Assembly: GCF_028640845.1 (NCBI RefSeq)
Contig: NC_080546.1
Coordinates: 68,725,205-68,789,204 of the forward strand
Direction: 5' to 3'
DNA length: 64,000 bases
DNA from: Ahaetulla prasina
Lineage: Eukaryota > Chordata > Lepidosauria > Squamata > Colubridae
Shown here: positions 52,276-63,429 of the stretch, one piece after another
How the letters are laid out: every line of letters starts with the position of its first letter
Position numbering within the stretch: the first letter of the stretch is position 1
Made by a program: the position numbers and the translations under genes
The notes under the pieces: generated by a model
What the model was told of the DNA's origin: nothing
The model's database searches: none
The model's input: the letters and a program-made list of their open reading frames with translations, nothing else

Positions 52276-52384
52276 AAGACACTTCCAATTTTACGTGGGA
52301 GAAAACCCGAATAACCAAAGACCTACATATATATTTATTTTATATATATATATATCTGTCTCCCTCCCTCCTCCTCCTTCTCCT

Positions 52385-52570
52385 TCTGACCTCATTGAGG
52401 GCAAACAACATTTTGAAGTGAAAGAAATCTTCAGCTTGTGTTTCCATAGGGGCAAAATTCAATACCTGATCTCAAGGAAATATTTCCCCTGCTCTGAAAT
52501 TAAATGGGTGGCCACACAATATGTGGAGCATCAAGACTCTTACGTAAATTCCATGCCCACTATCCTCATA
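52385..52570 (+). pseudogene. Gypsy I chromodomain
   Basis: LIEGKQHFEVKEIF, HRGKIQYLISRKYF and IKWVATQYVEHQ match the Gypsy B chromodomain (27850-27660). It continues the element at 49390-51047 after the PLE. Downstream a polypurine tract, AGGGAGGGCAGAA (52634-52646), is followed by TGTCAGCTGCC, so a 3' LTR starts at 52647. Confidence 0.8.
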
Positions 52571-52646
52571 AATCACACTAAAGCATTAAATTTTCTCTTT
52601 CCCTCTTCATTTTCAGGAAAAGTGCCTTTTTCCAGGGAGGGCAGAA

Positions 52647-52819
52647 TGTCAGCTGCCACTTTTTTCTGGTGCTGCTATACAGTGAAAGACTGCCATGAAC
52701 TATGGAGAGGGGGGAATATAAGGGGTAAGGCTTGGGGGGGGGAATTAAGGGCTGTATCTGTGCAGTAACTCCTTGAGCCACTGCTTCAAGCTCACCAGCA
52801 TATCAGCGGCATACCAAAC
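52647..52819 (+). repeat. Probable 3' LTR start of Gypsy I, truncated
   Basis: TGTCAGCTGCCACTT begins right after the polypurine tract, the same arrangement as in Gypsy B (GGAGGGCGAA then TGTCAGCC). The LTR cannot be followed past about 52820, where hAT-like sequence begins. Confidence 0.55.
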
Positions 52820-53490
52820 TGTGCTTGGCCTTCTTGCCTGAACCTGAGAACCACAGGTGGCACACAGAGCATATCTGCAGGCACACGAGCCGTTGCCCTA
52901 TTCAGCTCCAGCCTGCGTGCACCGGCCAGCTGATTTTTGACTGCCCCTTCCCTCCCAGGAGTCTCCATGCGACCTGTTTTGGACTACAGGTAAGTACAGG
53001 GCTCATGCGGAGGATCTGGGAGGATGTTTTTGGCCTCCGGAGGGCCTCTGGGTGGTAAGGAGGCCATTTGCATCCTCCCCAGGCTCCAAGAAAGCCTCTG
53101 GAACCTGGGGAGAGTGAAAAACAGGCCTTCTGGGCCCACCAAAAGTTGGGAAACAGGCCATTTCTGGGCTCCGGGGGAGTGGGGGAGGCCATTTTCCCCC
53201 TCCCTGGCCTCCAAGAAAACCTCTGGAGCCTGGGGAGGGTGAAAACAGGCCTACCGGGCCTATCGGAAGTTGTGAAATGGGCCATTTCTGGCCTCCGGAG
53301 GCTTCAGTAAGGCCTGCTAGGTCCAAAACAGGGCGTGGGGGTCATGCATGGATGCATGGGGGTTGCATGCGCTGGTGTGGGGGTGGCATTGAATTATGAG
53401 TGTGGCCACACATGCATGTGCAAACCCACCCCCCCAGTGCTTCCCCCCCACTTTTGGCACATGACGGCAAAAGGTTAGCCATCACTGGCT
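52820..53490 (-). mobile_element. hAT-like non-autonomous element with internal repeats
   Basis: The right end reads, on the minus strand, CAGTGATGGCTAACCTTTTG, the known type of hAT terminus in squamates, followed by 'ccaaaagtgg'. At 53040-53300 a unit of roughly 120 bp (GGCC-rich: 'gaggccattt', 'cctctggagcctgggga', 'aacaggcctnc', 'aaatgggccatttctgg') recurs about two to three times. The open frames across it come from these repeats. The left terminus was not found. Confidence 0.6.
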
Positions 53491-53529
53491 TAGAGACTTT
53501 CCAGGCTAGTCCATCTAGTCCATTCCAGG

Positions 53530-53946
53530 TGAAATTCGACCACATTATACTGGATCGGGAAAACTGGTAGGGACGATTTGAATCAGTTCACTGAACCGGT
53601 AAAAATAACCTCTGGTTGGCCCCATCCACGCCTGCCCGCTCGCCACTCACCTCTTTTAGCCACTGCAGCCTGTCCCTTTAAGGTAATCCCCAGGAGGGAG
53701 GGGGCCGGGGGGGACCATAAAGGGAGGGAGAAATGTTTGGCTGCTCTCTGCCACAACATTCACTATGAGCCCTTCTCTTGCTCATACACACATTTTTTCC
53801 TACTGGGTTCTGTGGGGGGTTCATGTGACTGAGTGGGCATGGCTATGAGTTACATCAAGTTGACCACATCCACTCAGTCACAGGACCCCTCCACCAAGCC
53901 ACACCCCCCACCAAGCCACGCTAGAGAAAAAATTTGAATATCACCA
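53530..53946. mobile_element. hAT-like MITE fragment
   Basis: 'aactggtagggacgatttg' and 'tcactgaaccggtaaaaata' at the left, and 'accaagccac', 'agaaaaaatttgaatatcac' and 'cact' at the right. This is the style of the squamate hAT MITE at 17999-18915. Exact ends and duplication were not resolved. Confidence 0.5.
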
Positions 53947-54039
53947 CTATCCTGTACCATGGGTCAGCTGGCAATTCGTTTTTAATTTCTAAGTCAAACC
54001 CCCTCCATTCCTGTTCCTCTGTTGTTGAGCTTGTCCTCT

Positions 54040-54888
54040 AGTGGTGGCTTGTGTATCTGGTTGGGAGGGGGGAAGCATGGCAGGGACCACATTCTCTCAT
54101 TTTTGTTGTACTGTGGCTTTTATGATAGTGCATCGCCAGAAGGTTTTTTCCCCCAGGGATGTAGTTCAATGTAAAATTGAAACAGTTGAAATATTGTGTT
54201 CATCAGACTTGCTTTGGGGAGAGTTTCCATGGGATCCTAAGTGCTCCAGGTTTTTGTGATCTGTCCATACCTCGAATGGCACTGGGCTGCCTTCAAGAAA
54301 TTGGTGCCAGGTCAGCAGAGCCCATCGGATGGCATAAGCCTCTTTCTCCCAAACTGCCCATCTCCTTTTAGTCTCTGACAGTTTTTTGGAGGTTTAGGTG
54401 CAAGGTTGCAGGGTGCCATCAACATTCTTTTGGAGAAGGACTGCAGCCACTGCTACATCGCTGGCATCAGCTTGAACAATGAAGGGATGGTCTGGGTTTG
54501 GGTGCTTGAGGATTGGCTTGTTGGCAAATAGTCTCTTGAGCCTCTCAAATGCCTTCTGGCATTCCAGGGTCCATTTTAAAGGCTGGCCTGACCATGTTTC
54601 ACTCCCCTCCTTCTGGTTTTTAGTAGTTCTGTAATTGGGAGGGCAATCTCAGCAAAGAAGGGGATGAACTGCCTGTAGAAGTTTGCAAACCTCAGGAAAC
54701 TTTGGAATTGTTTGTGGGTGTGAGGGGGATGCCAGTCTAAGATGGCCTTGACTTTCCCTGGATCCATTTCTATACCTTCACTGGACACTCGATAGCTTAG
54801 GTAGTCTAGGCTGGATTTGTGGAATTCACATTTGGATAGTTTGATGTATAGCTTGGCTGTGAGGAGTTTCTTGTAGCCAAAACAAAAC
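54040..54888 (-). pseudogene. Gypsy K RT / RNase H remnant
   Basis: Minus strand: the RT end KLSKCEFH and MSSEGIEMDPGKVKAILDW, FQSFLRFANFYRQFIPFFAEIALP (54788-54576). RNase H follows with WTDHKNLEHL near 54270. It is truncated at 54888, where a plus-strand gag of another element begins. Same family type as Gypsy B. Confidence 0.8.
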
Positions 54889-56630
54889 TTTTTCCCCTCC
54901 CATCCAGTGGCAACCCTGAAGCCATAAAGATGGCCTCAGCCCAGTTCACTTCAGGGTTGACAATGGCACTGAAACAGAGATTTGAGGACCTCCTGGCTGA
55001 TCGCAAAGCTAGGGATTGCATGAAGATTGTGAGGCACGGTTGCCGCCCAGTTAGCTGTGTATACTGAGGAGTTCTGGGACTAGCCTGCTATTTAGATTGG
55101 CCAGAAGACATCCTGGTGAGCTGCTTTAAGGATGGGCTGAATGACAACCTGTACCATGCCTGCATCATCAGAGGAGCCCCAAATTGCCTCGTCATCCACA
55201 CGGAAGAGGCCAAAATCAACCAGGTGAGGAACAAGTACCATTCCAGCAGAGTATGAAAGCAATCTCCACCTGAGAGGAAGAGAGAATTTGCCAAACCCCA
55301 GACTTCCAAGCTTGATGCCCTGCTTCAGGTGTGGTAAAGAGGATCACTGGGCTGCTGAATGCTGCATGAAGACCCCAGTTAAAAAGGGAGATTGCAGGGA
55401 AGCCAGCCAAAGATACAGCCCTGAAAAGTGCTGAGGTCATGGAACTCCATCCCACCCCGAAAACCAGAGGAGGGACTCCAACCCCATCGGAGGAAGACCT
55501 GGGGCCTTCAGATAGCAACTATGATGATGAAAACCCCCCCCCCGGTAAGCGGGCCAATTGAACCAGTCACCCTGCCATGGAACTGTTGATCTGCAGCTTG
55601 AGGAATAAAGTAACGTTAAAGCCCTACTAGACTTGGGATGTACCGGGTGCCTAATAAGCCCAACCCTAGTGGGAAAATTGCGGGTGTGCCTGAGGAGATT
55701 AAAAAAAACCAATCACTTTCTGCCAACTAGATGGGTCTGTCGCAGGAGGTGTCCCCACCACATTTGCCATGGAGCCCATGGAGCTAACCAAGAAAAGCCA
55801 CTCTGAGACTTTGACTTTTGTTGTAGCACCAGCCATGGAATGGCCCCTCACCTTAGGGCTAACATGGCTAAAAAAGTGGAACCCACAGGTGGACTAGAGA
55901 GAGGGGCTCCTTAAATTCCCAAAAGGAGAGTGAAACCTGTGCAACAGCAACCACAAAGCAAGAGACAATCCCCGCAGGGAAGTAGTGGCCATTTCAAAAA
56001 GCGAGCAGCTACAAGGCATACTCTGAGAATACCAGGATGTATTTAGTGAAAGGGGTTTGGACAAGCTCCTCCTCCACCAATCTAAATGGCAATGACTGTG
56101 CCATTGAGATTGTCCCCAGGGCTAAGCTGCTGAAACTAAACTGTACTCCATGACTCCAAGGGAGTTAGAAGAAATGCATGATTTCATAGACATTTCATAG
56201 ATTTTTGGTGTACCTTAATGACATTAATTTACACCGAGACAAAAGCTGAACACATGAAGCTTGTCAGAACAGTCCTGAACAAGTTCCGCATGGCTAAACT
56301 GTCCAAATTCGAATTCCACAAGGAAAAAATAGATTATTTGGACTACTGAATCTCCCATGAGGGGTTAGAAATGGATCCAGAGAAAGTCCGGGCGATGCTA
56401 CAATGGACGCCTCCCCACATTAAGAAACAGCTGCAGAGCTTCCTCGTCTTCGCCAATTTCTACAGGCAATTCATCCCATCATTTCCTCAAATTGCTCTCC
56501 CCTTCACTAACTTATGGAAAACAAGAAGGGTGGACAAGCTGAGACCTAGTCAACCATTAAAATGGACCATGGAGTGCCAAGCTGCATTTGAAAAGTTAAA
56601 AAAACTTTTTGTCAACCTGAAGTCATTTTG
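54889..56630 (+). pseudogene. Gypsy L gag, protease and RT remnant
   Basis: Plus strand. The gag part (LKQRFEDLLADRKARD, CFKDGLNDNLYHACIIRGAPN, 54960-55190) is followed by a knuckle of the CFRCGKEDHWAAEC type (55322-55363). The protease is decayed (FCQLDGSVAGGVPTTFA, LTLGLTWLKKWNPQVD, 55710-55895). The linker (about 55960-56150) is followed by an RT lacking its N-terminus, e.g. MDPEKVRAMLQWTPP and FANFYRQFIPSFPQIALPF (56371-56600). It is broken by stops and ends at about 56630. Confidence 0.82.
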
Positions 56631-56643
56631 GGAGCATCTTCAG

Positions 56644-57015
56644 GGCTGTCACAGCAAGGCCTGTTGGAGCTCTGGGAATGTGAGGTTGGAGATGGAGATA
56701 GCTGGGGGAATGTATAGCCAAAATTACATTCTTTCCCATGGGAGCCAAGGATGCTCTACCAGGTGTTGGAGGGGCATGGACAAAAGCCAGCCGGAGTTGG
56801 GACAGTGACCTGATTGGACCATATGATGAACATGTAACCTGGGAGAAGGAACTTTGGATTTTGATTTGGGTGGGGAAAACCTCAGGTCCTCAGAGTCAGG
56901 ATTTCACCAGCTGTAACAATATGACTTTCCTAATAAATTCAAACTTTGAGAAAACTCTAGGCCTAATAGTATTGATTGTTTTGGGTCTATTACTTGGAAC
57001 CCTGACACTAACACA
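56644..57015 (+). repeat. Possible LTR before gag of Gypsy M
   Basis: It begins TGTCACAGCAAGG, contains CCTAATAAATTC (polyadenylation-like) and ends near CTGACACTAACACA. It is followed by a leader and gag-like sequence, so it may be a 5' LTR. No second copy or duplication is visible. Confidence 0.4.
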
Positions 57016-58440
57016 GCTGCAAATAAAAACAACCAAGAAGCTCCCCATGCTTGCAGGGCCGCTGTCTGGGGTCCTAAGCTCCAGCCGCTTACCTGGGAGA
57101 CCGGCAGTGGGAAGACTCAGGGAAGATGGAGAAGAAGATGGAAGATAAATCCTCCAACACCAGTGGAGACATGGGAACTGGAGAAACCTGCAGGGACAGT
57201 TCCAGAAGCCTCAGTTTCCCTTTGGCAGCTGAATGGGTGGAAGCAGCAATGGCAGAGGTTGAATGCCAGCTGGGCACCTGACCCAAAGAGCAGGTGCCCT
57301 AGCCATTGGCTCAGGAGCTCCATCAGTGGGGGAACAGCTCAGGAGGCAGTATCGGATTCCCGCCACACATGAGCCAGTAAAGTGGCCAATGCACCAGAAA
57401 TTGTACTGGGGTGAGGAGGACCTAACTAGCTGCCCAGCATTCCAGGAACCCCAGATCACCTAAGCTCGGGCAGAGCGCACCACAGTTTTCGAGTGAAGAG
57501 CTACAAGATCCTTGGATCTCAGCGAGTCCAGAGAATGGGGAATCTAGTCACCATCGAGGAGCCAGTACCTGACAGACCTGCCAGAGAGATTCAGCCAGCT
57601 AAGTATCAGCAGCCTGAGCCAGCTTCCCCCAGGTGGTCAGCCTGGCATGGTCTTTCCCCAACATTAACTTTCCCCAGCCAAGGGAAAGTGACCGCCAAAG
57701 AGTGGGGTTTCCTCCTCATACGCAAAGCAGATCGTGCGTAAGCCTCCCTCAGCAGGTCTGATCTATTAGACTGACAGCTCAAACTGCAACTGCTGTCAGC
57801 CAGCCACCGGGTTCCCTAGGTCCATCCAGCCCAGGACTGCGGCAAGGGGCCATAGGCCTACCAAGGCCAGGCAATCCACCTCGCCAGACACCCCTCAGAC
57901 TGCCACCGGCAGACCAAATCCTTCCCGGCTGGGCATACTATTCTGGCCAGGGATGGATCAAGTGCCAATGGGTGCCAGCAGCCACTCCCCAGTCAGTTCC
58001 AGTTCTGCCATCACCAGTGCCTCTGGCTCCCCCCCCCCCCATGGTTCAGAGCCACTTTTGATGGGAGTCCTGCGAAGTTAGTGTACTTCTTGAACTGGAT
58101 CTGGTCCCACCTCTACGGAGGCCAGTACCAGTCCAACCAACAGATGATTTAGGCCATGCCGACAACACGGAGGGTGAAGCAGCCGAGTGGGTGACCCAAC
58201 TGCATGACAAGGGGGCTCCTGAACATGAAAACACTGATGAGTTTCTGAGCTACTGAGAACCCAGTTCTCAGCCCAGGGTCAAGAGTCAGAGGCTGAGATC
58301 AGAGACCTCAAGCAAAAAGGCTGCCCCACAAAGGAACTAGTGTGGGAATTCCAAAGAGTAGTGGGAAAACTAAGAGGCTGACCACAGTGCCTACTTGTCC
58401 ACCACTTCAAGGAGGACCTAGACCAGGACCTCCAGTAGGC
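57016..58440 (+). pseudogene. Gypsy M leader and gag
   Basis: A start-like MEKKMEDKSSNTSG is at 57129. The middle is Pro/Gln-rich and full of stops. At 58120-58440 a capsid-like gag is readable: GEAAEWVTQLHDKGAPE, then, with shifts, KGCPTKELVWEFQ and FKEDLDQDLQ. It is the same gag type as 12840-13000. It is cut at about 58441 by the L1 at 58445. Confidence 0.6.
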
Positions 58441-58444
58441 TTGC

Positions 58445-61430
58445 CTCTTCTTTCTTTCTTTCTTTTTTTTTTTATTGAAAGAGTTTTAAAAAACAAAAAC
58501 ATTTCCCCCCTTTTTTTCCCCCTCCCAAAACCCTTCCCCTCCTCCCGGCTTCCCGGGTCAATCACAAGGTATTGTTATACATAAACCAAACATAGAATAA
58601 AATTTTCCCTTCCAATCCAAGTAATCACATCCAAAGCTTTTCATCTCCCGACCCCCTCCCCATTACATAAAATAACTTTCTAATTATTCAAAGGCAATCT
58701 GATATTTCTTAATCTGATATCTATTTTGTAGATAATCAATCCAATTTTTTCATTCAATTAAATATCTTTCCTGCCTATTGTCTTTTAAAAAAGCTGAGAT
58801 TTTAGCCATCTCAGCCAAATTAATAACTTTCAGTATCCATTCTTCTATTGTAGGTATCTCTTCTTTCTTCCAGTATTGTCCAATCAACAGTCTTGCTGCT
58901 GTTATTAAATTCAGAATCAATTTAGTCTCAATCCCTGTACAATCCGTTATAATTCCCAAAAGGAAAAATTGTGGCAGGAACTTTATCTTCTTCTTCAGTA
59001 CATTTTGAATAATCCACCAAATTCTTATCCAAAAGACCTTAATTTTCTTGCAAGTCCACCAAATATGAAAATATGTAGCATCATCACAATCACACCTCCA
59101 ACATTTTGCATAGATATTAGGAAACATACATGATAATTTTGTGGGATCTAACTGCCATCTATAAAACATCTTATAAAAAATTTCCTTAAATTCTGTGCTT
59201 GTGTAAACTTAACATTTCTAACCCAAATTTTCTCCCATGTTTCCAACATTATTGGTTTCTGAATATTCTGTGCCCATTTTATCATACAATCCTTTACCAA
59301 ATCCTTTTCCGAATCTATTTCAAGCAACACATTATACAATCTCTTTATATGCTCCTGGGTCTGATTTCTAATTTGCTTTATTAAATTTTCCTCCTTTGCA
59401 TTTTACCAATTTTTTGATCTTCTTTCCATCTAGCACTTATTTGCCCATATTGAAACCAATTATAATTCCTCCCTTCTTCATTTAATACCTGTAATGATTT
59501 TAATTGCAATCTACCTCCTTCAGCATACAAAAGTTCTTTATAAGTAATCATTTCCTGTTTCTGTTCTATATTTATATTCTCTATTGCATGTCTAGGGCTC
59601 GCCCATATAGGAATCTTGTAATCTAATTTATAGGAATATTTTTCCAGACCATAAAGAGCACTTCTCAACACATGATTCTTAAAAGCCCTATCCACTTTTT
59701 CATAAAATAAATCGCATGCCATCCATATAACAAGTCATAACCTTCTATATTCAAAATTCTTTCCTCTGTTAAGTTAAACCAGTCACTTATTACTGAAAGG
59801 GTTACTGCTTCATAATATAGTTTAAAGTTAGGCATTCTTAAACCACCTCTTTCCCGTGAGTCCTGTATTATTTTCATTTTAACTCTCGCCTTTTTACCCT
59901 GCCATATAAATTTGTTAATCCCAATCTGCCAATCTTCCAAATTTTTATCCTTTTTAATTATTGGTATCATCTGGAACAGAAACAAAAATCTAGGTAACAC
60001 ATTCATTTTAATAGGTAACACATTCATTTTAATCCTTCCCAATAGGGATAACTGCAATTTCTTCCAGACACTCATATCATTCTGAACTTTTTGCCATAGC
60101 AAGTCATAATTATTCTTATAAAGTTTCTTGTTCGATGAGCTAATATAAACCCCTAAGTATTTAACCTTTTTTACTACCTCAAATCCTGTCATTTCCTCTA
60201 GTTTTTGTTTCTGTTGTATAGACATATTTTTAATTATCACTTTTGTTTTATTCTGATTTATTTTAAATCCTGATACCTTTCCATATTTATCAATTACTTC
60301 CAACAAAAATCTACTTGAATTTATAGGATTTGTTAAAGTAACCACTACATCATCTGCAAAAGCTCTAACTTTATACTCATATTGTCTAATCTTTATTCTC
60401 TATTTTCGTTAATTCTCGTATTTTATCTAATAATGGTTCCAGAGTCAAAACAAACAATAATGGTGATAAGGGACATCCCTGTCTCGTTCCTTTCGCAATC
60501 TTAATAACTTCTGTCAAGCTACCATTTATTATAATCTGTGCTGTTTGCTCTCCATAAATCGCTTTAATTATTCTAACAAAACAGTCTCCAAATTGCATTT
60601 TCTATTAATTTAAATAAAAAATCCCAATGCAATCGATCAAAGGCTTTCTCTGCATCCAAAAAAATAAGTGCTGCTGAAGTATTCTTCTTTTCCAAATATT
60701 CCAATATATTAATAATCTGTCTAACATTATTCCTCATCTGCCTCCCTTTTATAAAACCAGATTGATCAGTATGAATTCTTTGTTGTAAAACTAACATTAA
60801 TCTATTTGCTATTATTTTTACAAAAATCTTATGATCATTATTTAAAAGTGAAATCGGCCTGTAGTTACCAGGTTTAGAGCAGTCTTGCTCCTCTTTCGGT
60901 ATCAGTGAAATAAAAGATGTTTTCCATGACGGGGTATTCCCACCCTAATTGTATCTGATTAAATAATTCTTTAAGTGGGCCTAATATTTCATCCTGTGTT
61001 TTTTTATAATAAGTTGCTGTAAGACCATCTGTACCAGGGGTTTTCCCCATTTTTAATTGTTTAATTGCCTCCACTATTTCTCCAGTAGCTATCGGCCGAT
61101 TCAGCTCCTCCCTCTGTTCTGTTAGAATATTAATCTTATAATCTTTCAAATAATCATAAATGTCCCTATTCAATATTTTGTCTTTTGCATATAGTGCAGT
61201 GTAAAATTCTGAGAATGCCTTTTTAATTTTATCCTGTTGATATATCTCTTTACCTTTATATTCTATTTTTTGTATGACACGTGCTTTCTGTTTTTTCCTT
61301 AAATTATATGCCAACCATCTCCCAGGTTTATTTGCATTACAAAAGGTATTATGTTTAGCATATTGTATATTCGTTGCCACCTGGTCTGCCATTAACATAT
61401 TAAATTGACTCTGTAATATTTTTATTAATC
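58445..61430 (-). mobile_element. L1, 5'-truncated (fourth copy)
   Basis: A poly-A/(GAAA)n tail (58480-58445), a purine-rich 3' UTR (58550-58507), and ORF2 from the RT-proximal region (about 61425) to 58681. Truncation lies just before MLMADQVATNIQYAKHN. The 3' UTR and ORF2 differ visibly from copies 1 and 2, so it is an older or sister subfamily. It is inserted in the Gypsy M gag. Confidence 0.88.
58681..61425 (-). pseudogene. L1 ORF2 remnant (RT and C-terminus)
   Basis: Readable RT: MGKTPGTDGLTATYYKK (61398-60874), SGFIKGRQMRNN and FLDAEKAFDRLHW (60797-60600), GTRQGCPLSPLLFVL (60560-60440), the 'ADDVVVTL' region (60350), LGVYISSSNKKLYKN, and FKLYYEAVTLSVISDWFNL (60345-59690). The C-terminal cysteine region CWRCDCDDATYFH is at about 59100. 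A small tandem duplication, 'ggtaacacattcattttaat' twice at 59992-60034, adds residues in frame. Frame changes at about 60870, 60600, 60380 and 59700. Confidence 0.88.
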
Positions 61431-62658
61431 ATAGTTCTCACATTCATCCAGCTTATATATTCAATTTTTAAACCTCTCTGTTATCATTACACTTATCTTA
61501 TCTTATAGAAATGTGTATACTAATATTCCCCCTTCCTCTTATTTCTGTCTTTATTCTAACTTATATTCATGTGACGATTATATTAAAAGATGTTCCCTTT
61601 TTACAACACTATCCTACATTATTTCATTTTTCGATATTTAAATATACAATTCTAATATCAATCACAATATTATTTAAACATACAAATTAATTCTGTTCAT
61701 ATTCTTTATATTCATCCAATCTGTATGATTCCACTATTAATACATCTATTTAAACCAGTATTAAAATGTTCTTTCATTTTATTAGTCATTATTTATCCAT
61801 TATGTCATTATTCAGTATTTCAATATATTATTCTAATGCCAATCACAATATTATTTGAACATACAAAATAATTCTATTAATATTCTTGCTTTCATACAAT
61901 CTTTATAATTCTAGTATTAATACACATTTCTATTAAAATATGTTCTTTTCATTATTTAATTGCTCAGCGTTTACCATTCACAATATTGTTTAAACTTGCC
62001 TATTCTAATTTCTCTTTATGCCACTATTATAAAAAAAGGAAAGAAAAAAATCATTTTTCTTTCTTCTTTCTTCTCTTCTTTTTCCTATCTGCCTTCTATC
62101 TATCATCTTTCACCCAAATCAATACTTTAATTCTTGTTCTTTTTTTAACTTGCCTTCCATATTCTCTTAAGTCTTTATCTCTGTCTACATCCTGCCTAGT
62201 CAATCTAAGTGTTTCTCCCATCCCTACCCTTTTCCACTGTCTAGCTTTAAAGTGATCAGCCCTAACCCCTTGCTCCCTTCCCAAAGTATCTTCCTGCTCC
62301 TCCCATTCTCTTTTCAGATCTGTTAAAATATTTTCCCCCAGTTTGATTCATCAAACATTATTAATTTTATTAATCACTCCTCATTATCTTCTTCCAGTTG
62401 ATTCCTTAATTCTATTTCCCCCTCTATCTTTCTGCTAGCTCCTTGCTTTCCTGGGCATCTTGTTCATTACTCATGATGTTTTGATGTTTTCCAATTTTTG
62501 ATCTATGCCATCCATTAATTCCGTCATTGCTGTCATATCCGTGTATCTGCCATTCTTCATGGAAGAAGAGGGGCATTTGGAGTGTCACATATAGTCTTTT
62601 CCTGATTTCCAATTTCTTGCCTGATCCTCTTTGTATAAACTTTACCCTGATTTATAAC
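61431..62658 (-). repeat. AT-rich repeats and an ORF1-like remnant
   Basis: At 61431-62000 AT-rich sequence contains a unit of about 180-230 bases recurring two to three times ('aatcacaatattattt(a/g)aacatacaa', 'attctaat(a/g)(t/c)caatcac'). At 62000-62620 the minus strand encodes short Lys/Glu-rich stretches (RKRLYVTLQMPLFFHEEW, DQKLENIK in frame), suggestive of a LINE ORF1 coiled coil. Mirror-image in order to 17423-19773. Family not established. Confidence 0.35.
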
Positions 62659-63429
62659 TGTTGTCTGGCACCAGGAATCCCTGAAGAAATCTCACACCTT
62701 GAGAAAAAGGGGGAATGAGTGGATTGTAAAAAGAACTCTGAGAATCTCTTCGGATCTGTTTCTCAGAGAGGCTGATGCAATTCGTATTCACACCTGCGGA
62801 TTGGCTGAAATCCACATCTGAAGGTGGGCAGGGGTTCCTGATTTCCTTTATCCTAAACTGCATGCCCTGAGGGACCCCAGAGCCTGCTTTGAATTTTTGA
62901 CTTGCTTTCATCCCTTTCAATAAAAGAATCCTTTTTTGTTGTTTTGAAAAGTTATTTTATTTTATTTTTTAAAAAAACACATACAAATCTTTTGAACAAG
63001 GTTTGTTCAAATCTTGTACAAGTCAGGTACATAATTAAACACTTTTCAGATTTCACCCCCTCATTGTATTGTTTATCCAATATTTTCCCTTCCCCTCTTA
63101 AACTTTTATTATCTGCACATTTCTATCAAAACATCTGTTCCACCCCTTTATCCTGAATGATAGTGAATCAAATCTAGTTCCCACATTTTTCCCCCTTTCT
63201 TGCCCCTCCCTTCTTCAATAAACAAAATACAGCCATACTTATCTCTAATGTTATTAAAGACAGACCAGTAAAAGAATCCTTTTGAAATACAAAGTTTTCA
63301 AGAGTTTGTACTTTCTTGGAAGGGTGGGAAGAAGCTTGTCCTTACATAAAGCAGGCTCTGCAATAGTGGTCAACCCGGAGAGAATTTTCCCCCCCTTAAT
63401 TTCCACTCTACTGAGGGGACCCTACAACA
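62659..63429 (+). repeat. Probable 5' LTR of Gypsy N, split by a LINE tail
   Basis: It begins TGTTGTCTGGCACC and ends GACCCTACAACA (inverted TGTTGT/ACAACA), with CAATAAAAG (62918-62926) as a polyadenylation-type signal. It is interrupted by a LINE fragment at 62936-63268. About 440 bases downstream a gag begins on the same strand, which fits a 5' LTR. The partner would lie outside the window. Confidence 0.55.
62936..63268 (-). mobile_element. L1-type LINE 3' fragment with 15-bp duplication
   Basis: A minus-strand 3' UTR fragment flanked by the perfect 15-bp repeat TAAAAGAATCCTTTT (62921-62935 and 63269-63283). The left end on the plus strand is T-rich, i.e. an A-rich tail. No coding part. 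It is a different 3' UTR from the L1s above. Confidence 0.82.

Larger units (their letters stand above)
51141..52320 (+). mobile_element. Penelope-like element, 3' part with GIY-YIG endonuclease
   Basis: A plus-strand 5'-truncated PLE. The thumb and linker region (RTKRLADEQHLKTELHTL, 51150-51400), the GIY-YIG domain, a stop at 51990-51992 and a 330-base 3' region with repeated 'cacagccaagc/ccaatcagagcaca' motifs. It ends with the 52230-52320 block that can fold (see separate entry). It lies between simple repeats inside the Gypsy I remnant. Confidence 0.85.

Noticed and set aside
52902..53326. Several long frames on both strands in the GGCC-rich block
   Set aside because: They arise from an internally repeated hAT-like element of high G+C; all frames are open because stops are rare there.
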